From NCBI GenBank assembly GCA_024688095.1, contig JAILEJ010000267.1, forward strand, positions 1 through 12,504: 12,504 nucleotides of DNA. Direction: 5' to 3'. Source of the stretch: Butyrivibrio sp. (GTDB lineage: Bacteria > Bacillota > Clostridia > Lachnospirales > Lachnospiraceae). This document shows, piece by piece, positions 1 through 7,332 of this stretch (within the stretch, counting starts at the first letter, position 1; every line of letters starts with the position of its first letter). The position numbers and the translations under genes were made by a program. The notes below the pieces were generated by a model. That model made no database searches and was not told the DNA's origin. It was given only the letters and a program-made list of their open reading frames with translations.

Positions 1-188
1 TATATTAATACAATATATTCGTTTTATGAAAATAAAATAGCGAAAAAATTATATATAAAACTAAAAAACTACTATTTGAATAAAAATTGTGAATATAAAC
101 TGTAAGTAGAAAAAAGAGAAGCTATAGAAAAATCTACTAAAAGGATTATTGGGTAAAAAACTATAACTAATGTAAAGGAGAGGGAAAT
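1..188. other. AT-rich leader upstream of the GH3 gene
   Basis: This stretch is very AT-rich and I see no convincing gene in it. It ends in a strong ribosome binding site (AAAGGAG, about 174-180) 8 to 9 nt before the ATG at 189. A promoter for the GH3 gene probably lies here, but no -35/-10 pair with good spacing stands out; TATA-like runs near 50-58 and 94-99 are not distinctive in such AT-rich DNA. I found no good copy of the TATATCTRWAWTAG motif that precedes the other operons. Confidence 0.5.
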
Positions 189-2684
189 ATGAAGAAAATT
201 GTATTAGCAGGTACTGACAAAAATCCGGGAAAGATTGAGCTTGATAACAGAGAGTTGGCAAGAGAAGCAGCCGCTGAGGGATTTGTTCTTCTAAAAAATG
301 ATGGAACACTTCCTTTAACTAACAAGAAAATTGCTCTTTTTGGTTCTGGGGTACGCATGACAGTTAAGGGCGGTACAGGATCTGGGGCTGTAAGAGAAAG
401 ATACAGCGTAACAATAGAAGAAGGCATGAAAAATGCTGGATACGAGGTTACTTCTAATGACTGGCTTGATCGCTTCGATAAGTTTTATGATGATACCTAC
501 GAAGCATATAGAAGTGAGATGGAGGAAAAAGTTAAGGGAGTTATGGAGTTTCATAAGATTCTTCATATGATTCCTCCTTTCAGACATCCTACAGGAATTC
601 CTGTAACACAGGATGATATTGCTGAAGCTTCCAATGACTGTGATACAGCAATCTACGTGCTTGCCAGACAGGCCGGTGAAGGAAATGACAGAAAAGATGT
701 AGCAGGAGACTATGGTCTTGATAATGTTGAAATTGAGAACCTTAGAGCTGTCAGCAGAGGCTTTAAAAACTTTGTAGTAGTTATTAACTGTGGAGGTGTT
801 ATAGACGTATCCTTCCTTGATGAGCTTCATGTTTCAAGTCTTGTTTATTTTGTTCAGGGTGGTGAAGAAGGCGGAAATGCGCTTGCAGACGTACTTTCCG
901 GCAAAAAGAATTTCTCAGGAAAACTTGCGACCGGATGGGCATACAAATTTGAGGACATTCCAAGTAACTCAACCTATTCATATCTTGGAGGAGATGATTA
1001 TAACCAGGAATACAATGAGGGAATTTATGTAGGATATCGCTACTTTGATACATTTAAGGTAAATCCGAGATTCCGCTTTGGTTATGGCCTTTCATACACG
1101 AGCTTTGACATAGAATGTGAAAAAGCTGTTCTTTCAGGAGAAGAACTTCTAGTAGATGTCGAAGTTACAAACACAGGAGATGTTGATGGAAAAGAGGTAG
1201 TGCAGTTATATGCCACGGTTCCTTATGGCGAAACAGGAGCAGAGTATCAAAGACTTGTTTCCTTTAAGAAAACAGGCGTGATTTCGGCTGGGAAGTCTGA
1301 AGTAATAACTCTTACAGTCAAGCTTCGTGATTTTACCTGCTATGAGGAAAAAGACAGTTCTTTTGTCCTTAGGAAAGGTCAGTACATAATCAGACTTGGT
1401 AATGACAGCTGCAATACTAAAGCAGTGCTTGTACTGAAAAATGAAAATGAACAGATTACAGAAAAGTGTTTTGCTGCATGTCCTGTCGAGCATGAGATAA
1501 ATGAAATTAAAGCGCCTGAAAGAGAGAATGAAGATCTTAAGGGTGTAAAAACAATAAATATTCCGGAAGGTATTCTTCCATGCATAGAACATACTTATGA
1601 AGAGCTTCCTGTAGATTCAGATCCTTATGTGGATACAATGACAGATGAGCAGCTTATAAAGCTTATAGTTGGTGGTGGTACATCCAATGACCATCTTCAG
1701 GTTGAAGCTATGGGTGCAAGCGGAACTACAAATCCTGACAACTATGAAGAACTTGGAATTCCAAATGCGATTCTTTCCGATGGACCTGCAGGACTAAATC
1801 TGACTTGCAGAATAGTTGAAATGGAAGATGGCAGCTATAAGGCAGCCAGAGTTCCTGAGGTTCTTGAAGCCTATAAGAGATATCTTTTTGGAGTTGCAGG
1901 AATGGGTATGAAGGCAAGAATGGCTGACCCTGCAGATGGAACGGAGCACTATCAGTACGCTACGGCATGGCCATGTTCACAGCTACTTGCTCAGTCTTTT
2001 AACACAGAGCTTCTTGAGAGAGTTGGAGATGCTGTGGGAAAAGAGATGGAGGCTTATGGTGTAACCATCTGGCTTGCACCTGGTATGAACATTCATAGAA
2101 ATCCTCTTTGCGGAAGAACATTTGAATATTATTCAGAAGATCCATATGTATCAGGAAAAATGGCATCTGCTATTGTTCGTGGTGTTCAAAAGCATCCTGG
2201 AAAAGGTATGAGTGTAAAACATTTTGCATGTAACAACTGCGAGCTTGAAAGAAACAGATCCTCATCCAATGTCTCAGAGAGAGCACTTAGAGAGATTTAT
2301 TTAAAGGGATTCGAAATTGCTGTAAAAGAATCTGAACCAATGACAGTAATGGCTGCATATAATAAGATTAACGGAGTATATTGTACAAATAATTATGACC
2401 TTCTTGTAAAAATCCTTCGCCAGGAATGGGGATTTAAGGGGATGGTCATGAGTGATTGGGATTCAATGAAAGCGGACCGTGAAGACTGTATGAAGGCTGC
2501 AACAGGTGATGTGCTTAAAGCGTCCGCAGCACAGTGTGACCTTATCTGTCCTGGAAGACCCGATCAGATAAAGGCACTCGGCGATGCTTTGGAACAGGGT
2601 ATAATAAAAAGAGATGATGTAAAGCGCTGTGCAACTAGAGTACTTAGCATGATTCGCAAGAATACCGTATTAGAGAGCAAATAA
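189..2684 (+). CDS. Domain-permuted GH3 beta-glucosidase, cytoplasmic
   Basis: Glycoside hydrolase family 3 enzyme, probably a beta-glucosidase, that would release glucose from beta-glucosides or cello-oligosaccharides inside the cell. The domain order is inverted relative to most GH3 enzymes. The alpha/beta sandwich usually found at the C-terminus comes first (about 25-300, with LLKNDGTLPL at 34-43). A fibronectin-III-like domain follows (about 305-415, preceded by FRFGYGLSY). The TIM-barrel domain comes last (about 478-825). The predicted nucleophile is Asp756 in MSDWDS, the barrel motif KHFACNN starts at Lys677, and Glu164 in QAGEGNDR is the likely acid/base. There is no signal peptide. 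The 831-residue length and permuted order match what I recall of Butyrivibrio fibrisolvens BglA. The start is set by AAAGGAG upstream. Family assignment is very sure. Exact substrate, and whether the gene belongs to the downstream pathway, are not settled: it has its own leader and a large gap after it. Confidence 0.95.
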   Translation: MKKIVLAGTDKNPGKIELDNRELAREAAAEGFVLLKNDGTLPLTNKKIALFGSGVRMTVKGGTGSGAVRERYSVTIEEGMKNAGYEVTSNDWLDRFDKFYDDTYEAYRSEMEEKVKGVMEFHKILHMIPPFRHPTGIPVTQDDIAEASNDCDTAIYVLARQAGEGNDRKDVAGDYGLDNVEIENLRAVSRGFKNFVVVINCGGVIDVSFLDELHVSSLVYFVQGGEEGGNALADVLSGKKNFSGKLATGWAYKFEDIPSNSTYSYLGGDDYNQEYNEGIYVGYRYFDTFKVNPRFRFGYGLSYTSFDIECEKAVLSGEELLVDVEVTNTGDVDGKEVVQLYATVPYGETGAEYQRLVSFKKTGVISAGKSEVITLTVKLRDFTCYEEKDSSFVLRKGQYIIRLGNDSCNTKAVLVLKNENEQITEKCFAACPVEHEINEIKAPERENEDLKGVKTINIPEGILPCIEHTYEELPVDSDPYVDTMTDEQLIKLIVGGGTSNDHLQVEAMGASGTTNPDNYEELGIPNAILSDGPAGLNLTCRIVEMEDGSYKAARVPEVLEAYKRYLFGVAGMGMKARMADPADGTEHYQYATAWPCSQLLAQSFNTELLERVGDAVGKEMEAYGVTIWLAPGMNIHRNPLCGRTFEYYSEDPYVSGKMASAIVRGVQKHPGKGMSVKHFACNNCELERNRSSSNVSERALREIYLKGFEIAVKESEPMTVMAAYNKINGVYCTNNYDLLVKILRQEWGFKGMVMSDWDSMKADREDCMKAATGDVLKASAAQCDLICPGRPDQIKALGDALEQGIIKRDDVKRCATRVLSMIRKNTVLESK

Positions 2685-2701
2685 ATTAAATTAGATAACT
2701 T

Positions 2702-2735
2702 ATTCTCTAAAATAGATATATTATATCTGAATTAG
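2702..2735 (+). promoter_or_regulatory. Putative AraC-type operator pair before the symporter
   Basis: A good copy of the motif TATATCTRWAWTAG lies at 2722-2735 (TATATCTGAATTAG). A weaker copy lies exactly 20 bp upstream at 2702-2715 and keeps TCTAAAATAG. Two direct repeats about two helical turns apart are the usual binding site of an AraC-family protein. The same motif in the same 20-bp spacing recurs in the divergent promoter region at 7247-7332. The repeats and spacing are seen directly; binding by the regulator at 4704-5954 is inferred. Confidence 0.55.
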
Positions 2736-2741
2736 TTATTG

Positions 2742-2770
2742 TTGATGTTAATATCCATTTTAGGTATAGA
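2742..2770 (+). promoter_or_regulatory. Candidate promoter of the GPH symporter
   Basis: TTGATG (2742-2747) and TATAGA (2765-2770) are separated by 17 nt and could be the -35 and -10 boxes. They sit just downstream of the operator-like pair that ends at 2735, as expected for an activator-dependent promoter. The -10 lies within the long palindrome, so start of transcription would leave only its right arm in the message. In AT-rich DNA such boxes are not decisive. Confidence 0.3.
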
Positions 2771-2791
2771 ATACCTAAAATGGATATTAAC
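2747..2791. repeat. Perfect 45-nt inverted repeat (21-bp arms, 3-nt loop)
   Basis: The left arm (2747-2767, beginning GTTAATATCCATTTTAGG) is perfectly complementary to the right arm (2771-2791) across the loop AGA. It lies between the GH3 stop and the symporter start. No uridine tract follows, so it is not a standard Rho-independent terminator, although it could still end or stabilise the GH3 transcript. It could instead be an operator: each arm holds an 11-of-14 match to the TATATCTRWAWTAG motif (2750-2763, and 2775-2788 on the other strand). The candidate symporter -10 falls inside it. Confidence 0.8.
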
Positions 2792-2842
2792 TTATAAGAC
2801 CCATATTGATACACTAAAACCAGTTAAGGTGCAGAACTACTT

Positions 2843-2848
2843 GGGAGG
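2843..2848 (+). promoter_or_regulatory. Ribosome binding site that sets the symporter start
   Basis: GGGAGG ends 5 nt before the ATG at 2854. The in-frame GTG at 2848 overlaps this site and so cannot be the start; ATG 2854 is preferred. Confidence 0.8.
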
Positions 2849-2853
2849 TGTAT

Positions 2854-4590
2854 ATGGCAACTAAAGCAAAAACTGGTTTATTACAAAATGCTTTTACTTC
2901 ACACTTTTGGGATACTAAAGTTACGTCAGCTAATGTAAAGACAAAAGAAAAAATATTAGGGTATATAATTGGGCCATTTGGAGTAATGATGCTCCAATCC
3001 ATAGTAAATAGTTATTTCAACCAGTATCTTACTGATGTATTGGGGTTTACAGCAAGTAAGGGTCTATGGGTTGCAAGTTTCATGGTAGTTTTTCCAGTTT
3101 TGTCTAAGATCATTGATGCTATAACCAATGTATTTATGGCAAAGCTTATTGATAAGACTACCTGTAAACAGGGAAAAATCAGGCCGTGGTTTATTTTATC
3201 ACTACCGGTTGTAGTTATAAGTATTTTGATGATGTTTGCTGTTCCTGAGATAGGTGCTTACGGGCAGGCAATCTGGATCATCATTTCCTACAATCTTTTT
3301 TATTCAGTAGGATACACAATGTGGTATATGGCCTATGAACTTTCGGCAGCCCTTTCTACCAGAAATGTTAAACAAAGATCTGGAAATTCAATCGCAGGTC
3401 AGATTACCAAGAACATCGGAACTGGAATGGTATCAATTCTTTTCCCTACAATACTTACAAGTATATGTGCATTTATGGGAAATGATAATAAAACAGGATA
3501 TCTTCTGTGTATGGCAATTATTTGCTGCGTAGCAGTTCCTGTTACCTTCATTCAGTATTTCTACACACGTGAGAGAATAACTGAAGAGAGAAGAAGTAGT
3601 GCAGAAGAAGATGAGCATGGCAACAAGAAAGTTGAAGAAGCAACTTTCTGGACTCAGTTAAAAGCCTGTTTAAAGGATAAATACTGGATCATGTTTATTC
3701 TTATGATCCTTGTTTATCAGGTGCTTAATGCATTAAAGAGTGTTTCGCAGGTTTATTATGCAGGGTGGGTTGTACATGGTAATTCATATGGTGAGTATGC
3801 AGCTATCCAGGCAAGATTTACGATGATTGCCATGGCTCCTATGGGTCCAATGCTTTTTGTAGTAGTTCCTCTTATTAAGAAAATGGGAAGAACAAGAATG
3901 ATCATCCTTGGAAGTATCATTGCAGCACTTGGCGCAGGGCTTGCTTTCTGGGGAGCAGGAAAAACCTGGGCAGTATATCTTGGAACAGCACTTGGTGGTG
4001 TTGGTGCTATGGCATATGTATACACAATGATGAGTTTTACAGGTGATGCGATCGATCATGTTGAATACAAACAGAATATCAGAGTTGAAGGTATTACTGC
4101 AGCGCTTGTAGGTTTTATGCATTCCTTTGCAAATGGAATAGGTCTTGGATTATTCAATGCTGGACTTATGGTTACTGGATATAAAACACCTGAGCAGATA
4201 GGTGTTTCAGAAAAAGGTATCGCTTTATTCGCAGATCAGCCATCATCATCTACAGGATGGATAAACTTTTCATATCAGGGAGCAATTCTCCTTACAGCAT
4301 TAATGTTTCTTATATTATTTGCATTTTTCTTTGATATAGATAAGATAATGCCAACAGTAACTCAGGAACTTACAGACAGAAAGATTGCTGAATGTAAGGC
4401 TAAGGGAATTCCTTATGTTTCTCCACAGGAGCAGCAAAGAGCAGAGATAGCAAAGCAGCAGGCTGAAGCTGAAGAAAACAGGATTAAAGAATTAAGAGAA
4501 AGATGTGCAAAGAAGGGACTTGATTTCGAAACAGAAAACAACAAATATCTGGAAAAGAAAGCCAGAAAAAAGGCTAAAAAAAATAAATAG
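2854..4590 (+). CDS. GPH (MelB-type) sugar:cation symporter
   Basis: Membrane symporter of the glycoside-pentoside-hexuronide:cation family, in the major facilitator fold, expected to bring a glycoside, sugar or uronate in with Na+ or H+. The protein has 578 residues. It opens with a short hydrophilic stretch, followed by about twelve hydrophobic segments between about residues 35 and 495. The family signature is clear: IIDAITN with Asp88, LIDKTTCKQG with Asp100, then RPW. These correspond to the acidic cation-binding region of helix II in MelB. A charged central loop lies around residues 235-265. The tail after about residue 493 is long, hydrophilic, probably helical and ends in a lysine-rich run (EKKARKKAKKNK). 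The gene stands alone between the operator-like region and a terminator, convergent with the regulator gene. The substrate cannot be read from sequence; context favours a glycoside or sugar acid processed by the enzymes encoded from 7395 onward. Confidence 0.92.
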   Translation: MATKAKTGLLQNAFTSHFWDTKVTSANVKTKEKILGYIIGPFGVMMLQSIVNSYFNQYLTDVLGFTASKGLWVASFMVVFPVLSKIIDAITNVFMAKLIDKTTCKQGKIRPWFILSLPVVVISILMMFAVPEIGAYGQAIWIIISYNLFYSVGYTMWYMAYELSAALSTRNVKQRSGNSIAGQITKNIGTGMVSILFPTILTSICAFMGNDNKTGYLLCMAIICCVAVPVTFIQYFYTRERITEERRSSAEEDEHGNKKVEEATFWTQLKACLKDKYWIMFILMILVYQVLNALKSVSQVYYAGWVVHGNSYGEYAAIQARFTMIAMAPMGPMLFVVVPLIKKMGRTRMIILGSIIAALGAGLAFWGAGKTWAVYLGTALGGVGAMAYVYTMMSFTGDAIDHVEYKQNIRVEGITAALVGFMHSFANGIGLGLFNAGLMVTGYKTPEQIGVSEKGIALFADQPSSSTGWINFSYQGAILLTALMFLILFAFFFDIDKIMPTVTQELTDRKIAECKAKGIPYVSPQEQQRAEIAKQQAEAEENRIKELRERCAKKGLDFETENNKYLEKKARKKAKKNK

Positions 4591-4640
4591 TCCCATATAA
4601 ATAAATTTGCCCACTAAAATAAATTTCCATACAAAAAACA

Positions 4641-4680
4641 AAATGAGGAACTGCAGTTTATTGCAGTTCCTCGTTTTATA
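4641..4680. terminator. Bidirectional Rho-independent terminator
   Basis: An 11-bp perfect stem (GAGGAACTGCA at 4645-4655, TGCAGTTCCTC at 4662-4672) encloses a 6-nt loop. On the plus strand it is followed by GTTTTATATA, ending the symporter message. On the minus strand it is followed by a T-rich run (ATTTTGTTTTTTG, complement of 4632-4644), ending the regulator message. It fits the convergent arrangement. Confidence 0.9.
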
Positions 4681-4703
4681 TATAAAAGCAAAATATAAAA
4701 ATG

Positions 4704-5954
4704 TCATATTTTTTTATGATTTTCTCTGAACTGAGCAGGGGTAGTTCCTGTTTCCTCTTTAAATATTTTGGTAAAAAAGTTTCTGTTTCCAAACTGTAGT
4801 TTTTCGGATATTTCTTCTATATCCATTTTGGTAGTAACAAGCAGGTAAGCGGCCCGGTCGATGCGGGCTTTTTTTATATAAGAATTTATGCTTAGACCTG
4901 TTTCGGATTTGAACTTTTTGGACATGTAATATTTGCTATATCCGATTCTCTCTGCGAGATATTCGATATTTAGAGATTCATCTGTATGGGTTTCTATATA
5001 ACTGATGCAGGCAGCAACCTCTTTGGAATAATCAGGTTTATCATTTAAGTTATGAACCTGGAAGAGCAGATCTTCAAAAAGGTTATGACAGATAGGCATG
5101 ATTTCTGCAAAGGTAGTTATTGAGGACAGGTTTTTTAGATAGATGCTGGATTTTGTGTAGGCAGTATCTGGAGAAATTCCCCCATCAATTGCCGCTCTTA
5201 TGCATAGACCGCAAAAGATTGTGGCCATCTGCCTGGCATCCGTTAATGAGCCATCTGTCATAGGTTGAAAAGAGCTTAGCATTGCTGATGCTGATGGGAT
5301 TTTTTCTTTGTAGTTAATATCTCCGTTTCTTATAAAGTCAGCCATACTATTTTCCAGGGCATAAAACTCGGCATAATTACCAGACTTCTTTTCATGACCC
5401 GCGGCATCTTCATTTGTAAAACTAAGAAATGTAATATCCGAGGGCTTTAGATACACTCCTGTAATACAGTAGTGCAGCATAAGAGTGTCTTTGAAAAATT
5501 CAGTAGCAGGGATGACCTTGATGTCTTTTAAATATTTGACAAGTTTAGGCCTCCATTTAATTCTTATAGATGGGTTTTTCATAATCTGCTCTATTATTTC
5601 ATCAGTCATGGGAGATGTGAGAATTGGGCCAAGTGTATGTAAAAGAGTCAGATTCCCGCTTTCATCAGGCTCAAAGGCAACGCTCCACATAAGTCCATAG
5701 TCAGTAGTGATGATAATTGGATAAGAATTTGTCTTACCAAATGCTATGGCATCATCGAGCCTCTTGGAATATCTAAGCATAGTGTCATAAATCATATTTT
5801 CAGCATTAGTATATATTAGAGTTCCTGAGAGATTATATCTGGAAACTATCATTCTGCTGTTGCACTGCAAAAGCTCTGTCAAAAGAGTTATTCTGCTTTC
5901 GATATTTTCAGGTGCCGGGGAAACATTATTTTCTCTTGTTATATTGTCTGCCAT
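4704..5954 (-). CDS. AraC/XylS-family transcriptional regulator
   Basis: DNA-binding regulator of 416 residues, probably the local activator of this sugar-utilisation locus. The C-terminal third is a classical AraC domain with two helix-turn-helix units: about 329-353 (LNIEYLAERIGYSKYYMSKKF) and about 377-401 (MDIEEISEKLQFGNRNFFTKIF), ending TGTTPAQFREN. The N-terminal part (about 20-300) has no cupin arm like AraC itself. It contains the segment YPIIITTDYGLMW (78-90) and LLHTLGPILTS (104-114), which I recognise from many clostridial AraC regulators and take to be the effector-sensing part. There is no membrane segment, so it should sense a cytoplasmic ligand. The start ATG has a strong AGAAGGAG site 6 nt upstream. 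It lies 63 bp behind the dehydrogenase gene and is likely partly co-transcribed with it. The 20-bp-spaced repeats at 2702-2735 and 7247-7332 are its likely binding sites. Confidence 0.9.
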   Translation of the reverse strand: MADNITRENNVSPAPENIESRITLLTELLQCNSRMIVSRYNLSGTLIYTNAENMIYDTMLRYSKRLDDAIAFGKTNSYPIIITTDYGLMWSVAFEPDESGNLTLLHTLGPILTSPMTDEIIEQIMKNPSIRIKWRPKLVKYLKDIKVIPATEFFKDTLMLHYCITGVYLKPSDITFLSFTNEDAAGHEKKSGNYAEFYALENSMADFIRNGDINYKEKIPSASAMLSSFQPMTDGSLTDARQMATIFCGLCIRAAIDGGISPDTAYTKSSIYLKNLSSITTFAEIMPICHNLFEDLLFQVHNLNDKPDYSKEVAACISYIETHTDESLNIEYLAERIGYSKYYMSKKFKSETGLSINSYIKKARIDRAAYLLVTTKMDIEEISEKLQFGNRNFFTKIFKEETGTTPAQFRENHKKI

Positions 5955-5981
5955 ATTTATCTCCTTCTGTAGACATAAATA

Positions 5982-6007
5982 CAGACCTGTTGTGAAGAAC
6001 AGGTCTG
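5982..6007 (-). terminator. Hairpin between dehydrogenase and regulator genes
   Basis: Perfect 10-bp inverted repeat (CAGACCTGTT at 5982-5991, AACAGGTCTG at 5998-6007) with a 6-nt loop, directly after the dehydrogenase stop codon. On the minus strand it is followed by TATTTATG, only a weak T tract, so it is probably a leaky terminator or an RNA-stabilising hairpin that lowers regulator expression relative to the dehydrogenase. Confidence 0.55.
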
Positions 6008-6017
6008 CATAAAGAGG

Positions 6018-7133
6018 TTAGTCTAAATAATTCCATTCAGCGGGATCGGTCCAGCCTCTTTCTCCTAGATATTTATCAAGAGGTAGTTTTTCTATTTGCT
6101 CCTTTGGCATGGTAGAGTTAGTAAGCTTTGCAAATCCGCTCTGAGTTTCTCCGGATCCAAACCGGTCAGCTTCTTTTAACAGATTAAGCATTGGTTCTCC
6201 GGCAAGAAATCTTCTTTTATTTTCGCGGATAATTTCAATTGTTCTTTTTGAACGGTTTGGAACCTGCGGTGTTGTGTGAGGTGTAATGTAAACTGTAGGC
6301 ATGGTCCATAGTGGGTGATCTGAAGGGAATGGCTCTTCTTCTACAACATCGAGTCCTGCGCCTCCTATTTCTCCCTCCTGCAAAGCTTTTGTAAGAGCAG
6401 CTGTATCTACAATTCCGCCTCTGGCCATATTAACCAGAAATGCATCTTTCTTCATCTTTTTAAAAGCATTCTCATCAAACATATGATATGTTTCATCTGT
6501 GAGCGCCAGTGTAAGTACTATGAAATCACAGTTCTCAAGAATGTAATCTATTGTATCTCCATTGTTGCCTATGAATTTTTCTTTGACAAAGTCGTATCCT
6601 TTTATTGGGAATTTATCAAAAGCATAGATATCCATTCCGAAAGCATTTAATCTGTCTGCCAGCATTCTTCCATTATTTCCCATTCCGATGATGCCGACTT
6701 TTCTTCCATATAATCCTTTCCATTTCTGAGAGCCTTCAACTCCCCATTTACCCTGAGCCTGAGCTTCAAGAAGCTCCTTTGTGTGATAGCAGTATTGCAT
6801 CATAAAGTAAATGCAGTGCTCGGCAAGAACCGGTGCACTTCTTCCAGCAGCTCCTGTTACAAAAATGTTTTTGGCAAAAACATCATCCCTTGCTGAACCA
6901 TTAAGACCTGCATGATCACAGGCAATCCATTTTAGAGAATTTTCTCCAAGGAGACAGTTATCTACATCGCCAAGAATAATTGCTACATCTGCGTCGCGAG
7001 CTTCTGCTTCAAGCTTTTCTTTGTCATAGAAATTTACATATACAAATTCTGCTTCTGGAAAAACATTCCGAAGTTCGTGATAATTTTCTTTGTTATACCA
7101 AACAGTAGAAACGACTTTTTTTATAGTATTCAT
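6018..7133 (-). CDS. D-isomer-specific 2-hydroxyacid dehydrogenase
   Basis: NAD-dependent oxidoreductase interconverting a 2-hydroxyacid and a 2-keto acid. Seen in the sequence: a Rossmann motif GIIGMGNNG (147-155); Asp173 after the second strand (YAFDKFP), which favours NAD over NADP; and the family catalytic set Arg238 (MARGGIVD), Glu267 (VVEEEP) and His286 (TPHTTP). At 371 residues it is longer than the usual 310-340, owing to an extra C-terminal tail of about 40 residues with many charged and Trp residues. The start ATG has AGGAG 7 to 8 nt upstream. It is divergent from the GHL6/GarR/glycerate-kinase operon and shares a control region with it. In that setting it might be a hydroxypyruvate or glyoxylate reductase feeding D-glycerate, or oxidise a sugar-acid intermediate. 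The paralogues act on phosphoglycerate, lactate and others, so the substrate is not assigned. Confidence 0.9.
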   Translation of the reverse strand: MNTIKKVVSTVWYNKENYHELRNVFPEAEFVYVNFYDKEKLEAEARDADVAIILGDVDNCLLGENSLKWIACDHAGLNGSARDDVFAKNIFVTGAAGRSAPVLAEHCIYFMMQYCYHTKELLEAQAQGKWGVEGSQKWKGLYGRKVGIIGMGNNGRMLADRLNAFGMDIYAFDKFPIKGYDFVKEKFIGNNGDTIDYILENCDFIVLTLALTDETYHMFDENAFKKMKKDAFLVNMARGGIVDTAALTKALQEGEIGGAGLDVVEEEPFPSDHPLWTMPTVYITPHTTPQVPNRSKRTIEIIRENKRRFLAGEPMLNLLKEADRFGSGETQSGFAKLTNSTMPKEQIEKLPLDKYLGERGWTDPAEWNYLD

Positions 7134-7170
7134 ATTTTCTCTCCTATTACTTAGATGTTCTCTGAAAACA

Positions 7171-7195
7171 GCTTTGCGATTTTCATATGCAAAGC
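7171..7195 (-). repeat. Short inverted repeat in the dehydrogenase leader
   Basis: GCTTTGC (7171-7177) and GCAAAGC (7189-7195) are perfect 7-bp arms around an 11-nt spacer. If transcription starts near the -10 at 7220-7225, this would be a small hairpin in the 5' leader of the dehydrogenase mRNA. It could instead be a protein-binding site. No conserved riboswitch is recognisable. Confidence 0.4.
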
Positions 7196-7219
7196 ATTTT
7201 TGGATTTCTTGTTGTACTA

Positions 7220-7248
7220 ATTATATAAGAGAAAATAAACGAATATTA
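7220..7248 (-). promoter_or_regulatory. Candidate promoter of the dehydrogenase gene
   Basis: On the minus strand, TATAAT (complement of 7220-7225) is a perfect -10 box. The -35 position 17 nt away (complement of 7243-7248, TAATAT) is poor, as expected for an activator-dependent promoter. An operator-like TCT...TAG core begins 2 bp further upstream, at 7251. Confidence 0.45.
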
Positions 7249-7280
7249 TATCTATAATAGTTACATTATATCTAAATTAG
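7247..7280. promoter_or_regulatory. Putative operator pair, dehydrogenase side of the divergent region
   Basis: Two direct repeats 20 bp apart: TATATCTATAATAG (7247-7260) and TATATCTAAATTAG (7267-7280), differing at two positions. They match the copy before the symporter (2722-2735). The TCT-to-TAG cores begin 25 bp from the candidate -10 of the dehydrogenase. Tandem half-sites with about two-turn spacing suggest an AraC-family binding site. Confidence 0.6.
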
Positions 7281-7298
7281 TCTAAAGAGGCAATAAGA

Positions 7299-7332
7299 AT
7301 AATATAGATATATAAAATCTAATACAGATATA
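7299..7332. promoter_or_regulatory. Putative operator pair, GHL6-operon side, mirror orientation
   Basis: On the minus strand, TATATCTATATTAT (7312 to 7299) and TATATCTGTATTAG (7332 to 7319) repeat the same motif 20 bp apart. They are oriented opposite to the pair at 7247-7280. The TCT-to-TAG cores end at 7328, 25 bp before the candidate -10 of the plus-strand operon, the same distance as on the other side. Confidence 0.6.

Noticed and set aside
61..309. Reading frame on the minus strand across the GH3 leader, rich in Phe, Ser and Tyr
   Set aside because: Composition is that expected from AT-rich non-coding DNA, it overlaps the start of the GH3 gene and has no ribosome binding site.
2747..2791. 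Palindrome as a standard Rho-independent terminator
   Set aside because: The stem is AT-rich and followed by TTATAAGACCC rather than a T tract; it is kept as an inverted repeat of uncertain role.
2848..2853. GTG at 2848 as the start of the symporter
   Set aside because: It overlaps the GGGAGG ribosome binding site; ATG 2854 fits better.
3756..4122. Long antisense reading frames opposite the symporter, and similar ones opposite the GH3, garR and MBL genes
   Set aside because: They lie wholly inside strongly supported genes, lack ribosome binding sites and have low-complexity or cysteine-rich translations typical of shadow frames.
5834..5847. Extra copy of the operator motif inside the regulator gene
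   Set aside because: Only TATATCT is shared; the following bases do not match, there is no partner at 20 bp, and it is within coding sequence.
7171..7195. Possible catabolite-repression (cre) site or riboswitch in the dehydrogenase leader
   Set aside because: The inverted repeat does not match the cre consensus and is too small for a known riboswitch class.
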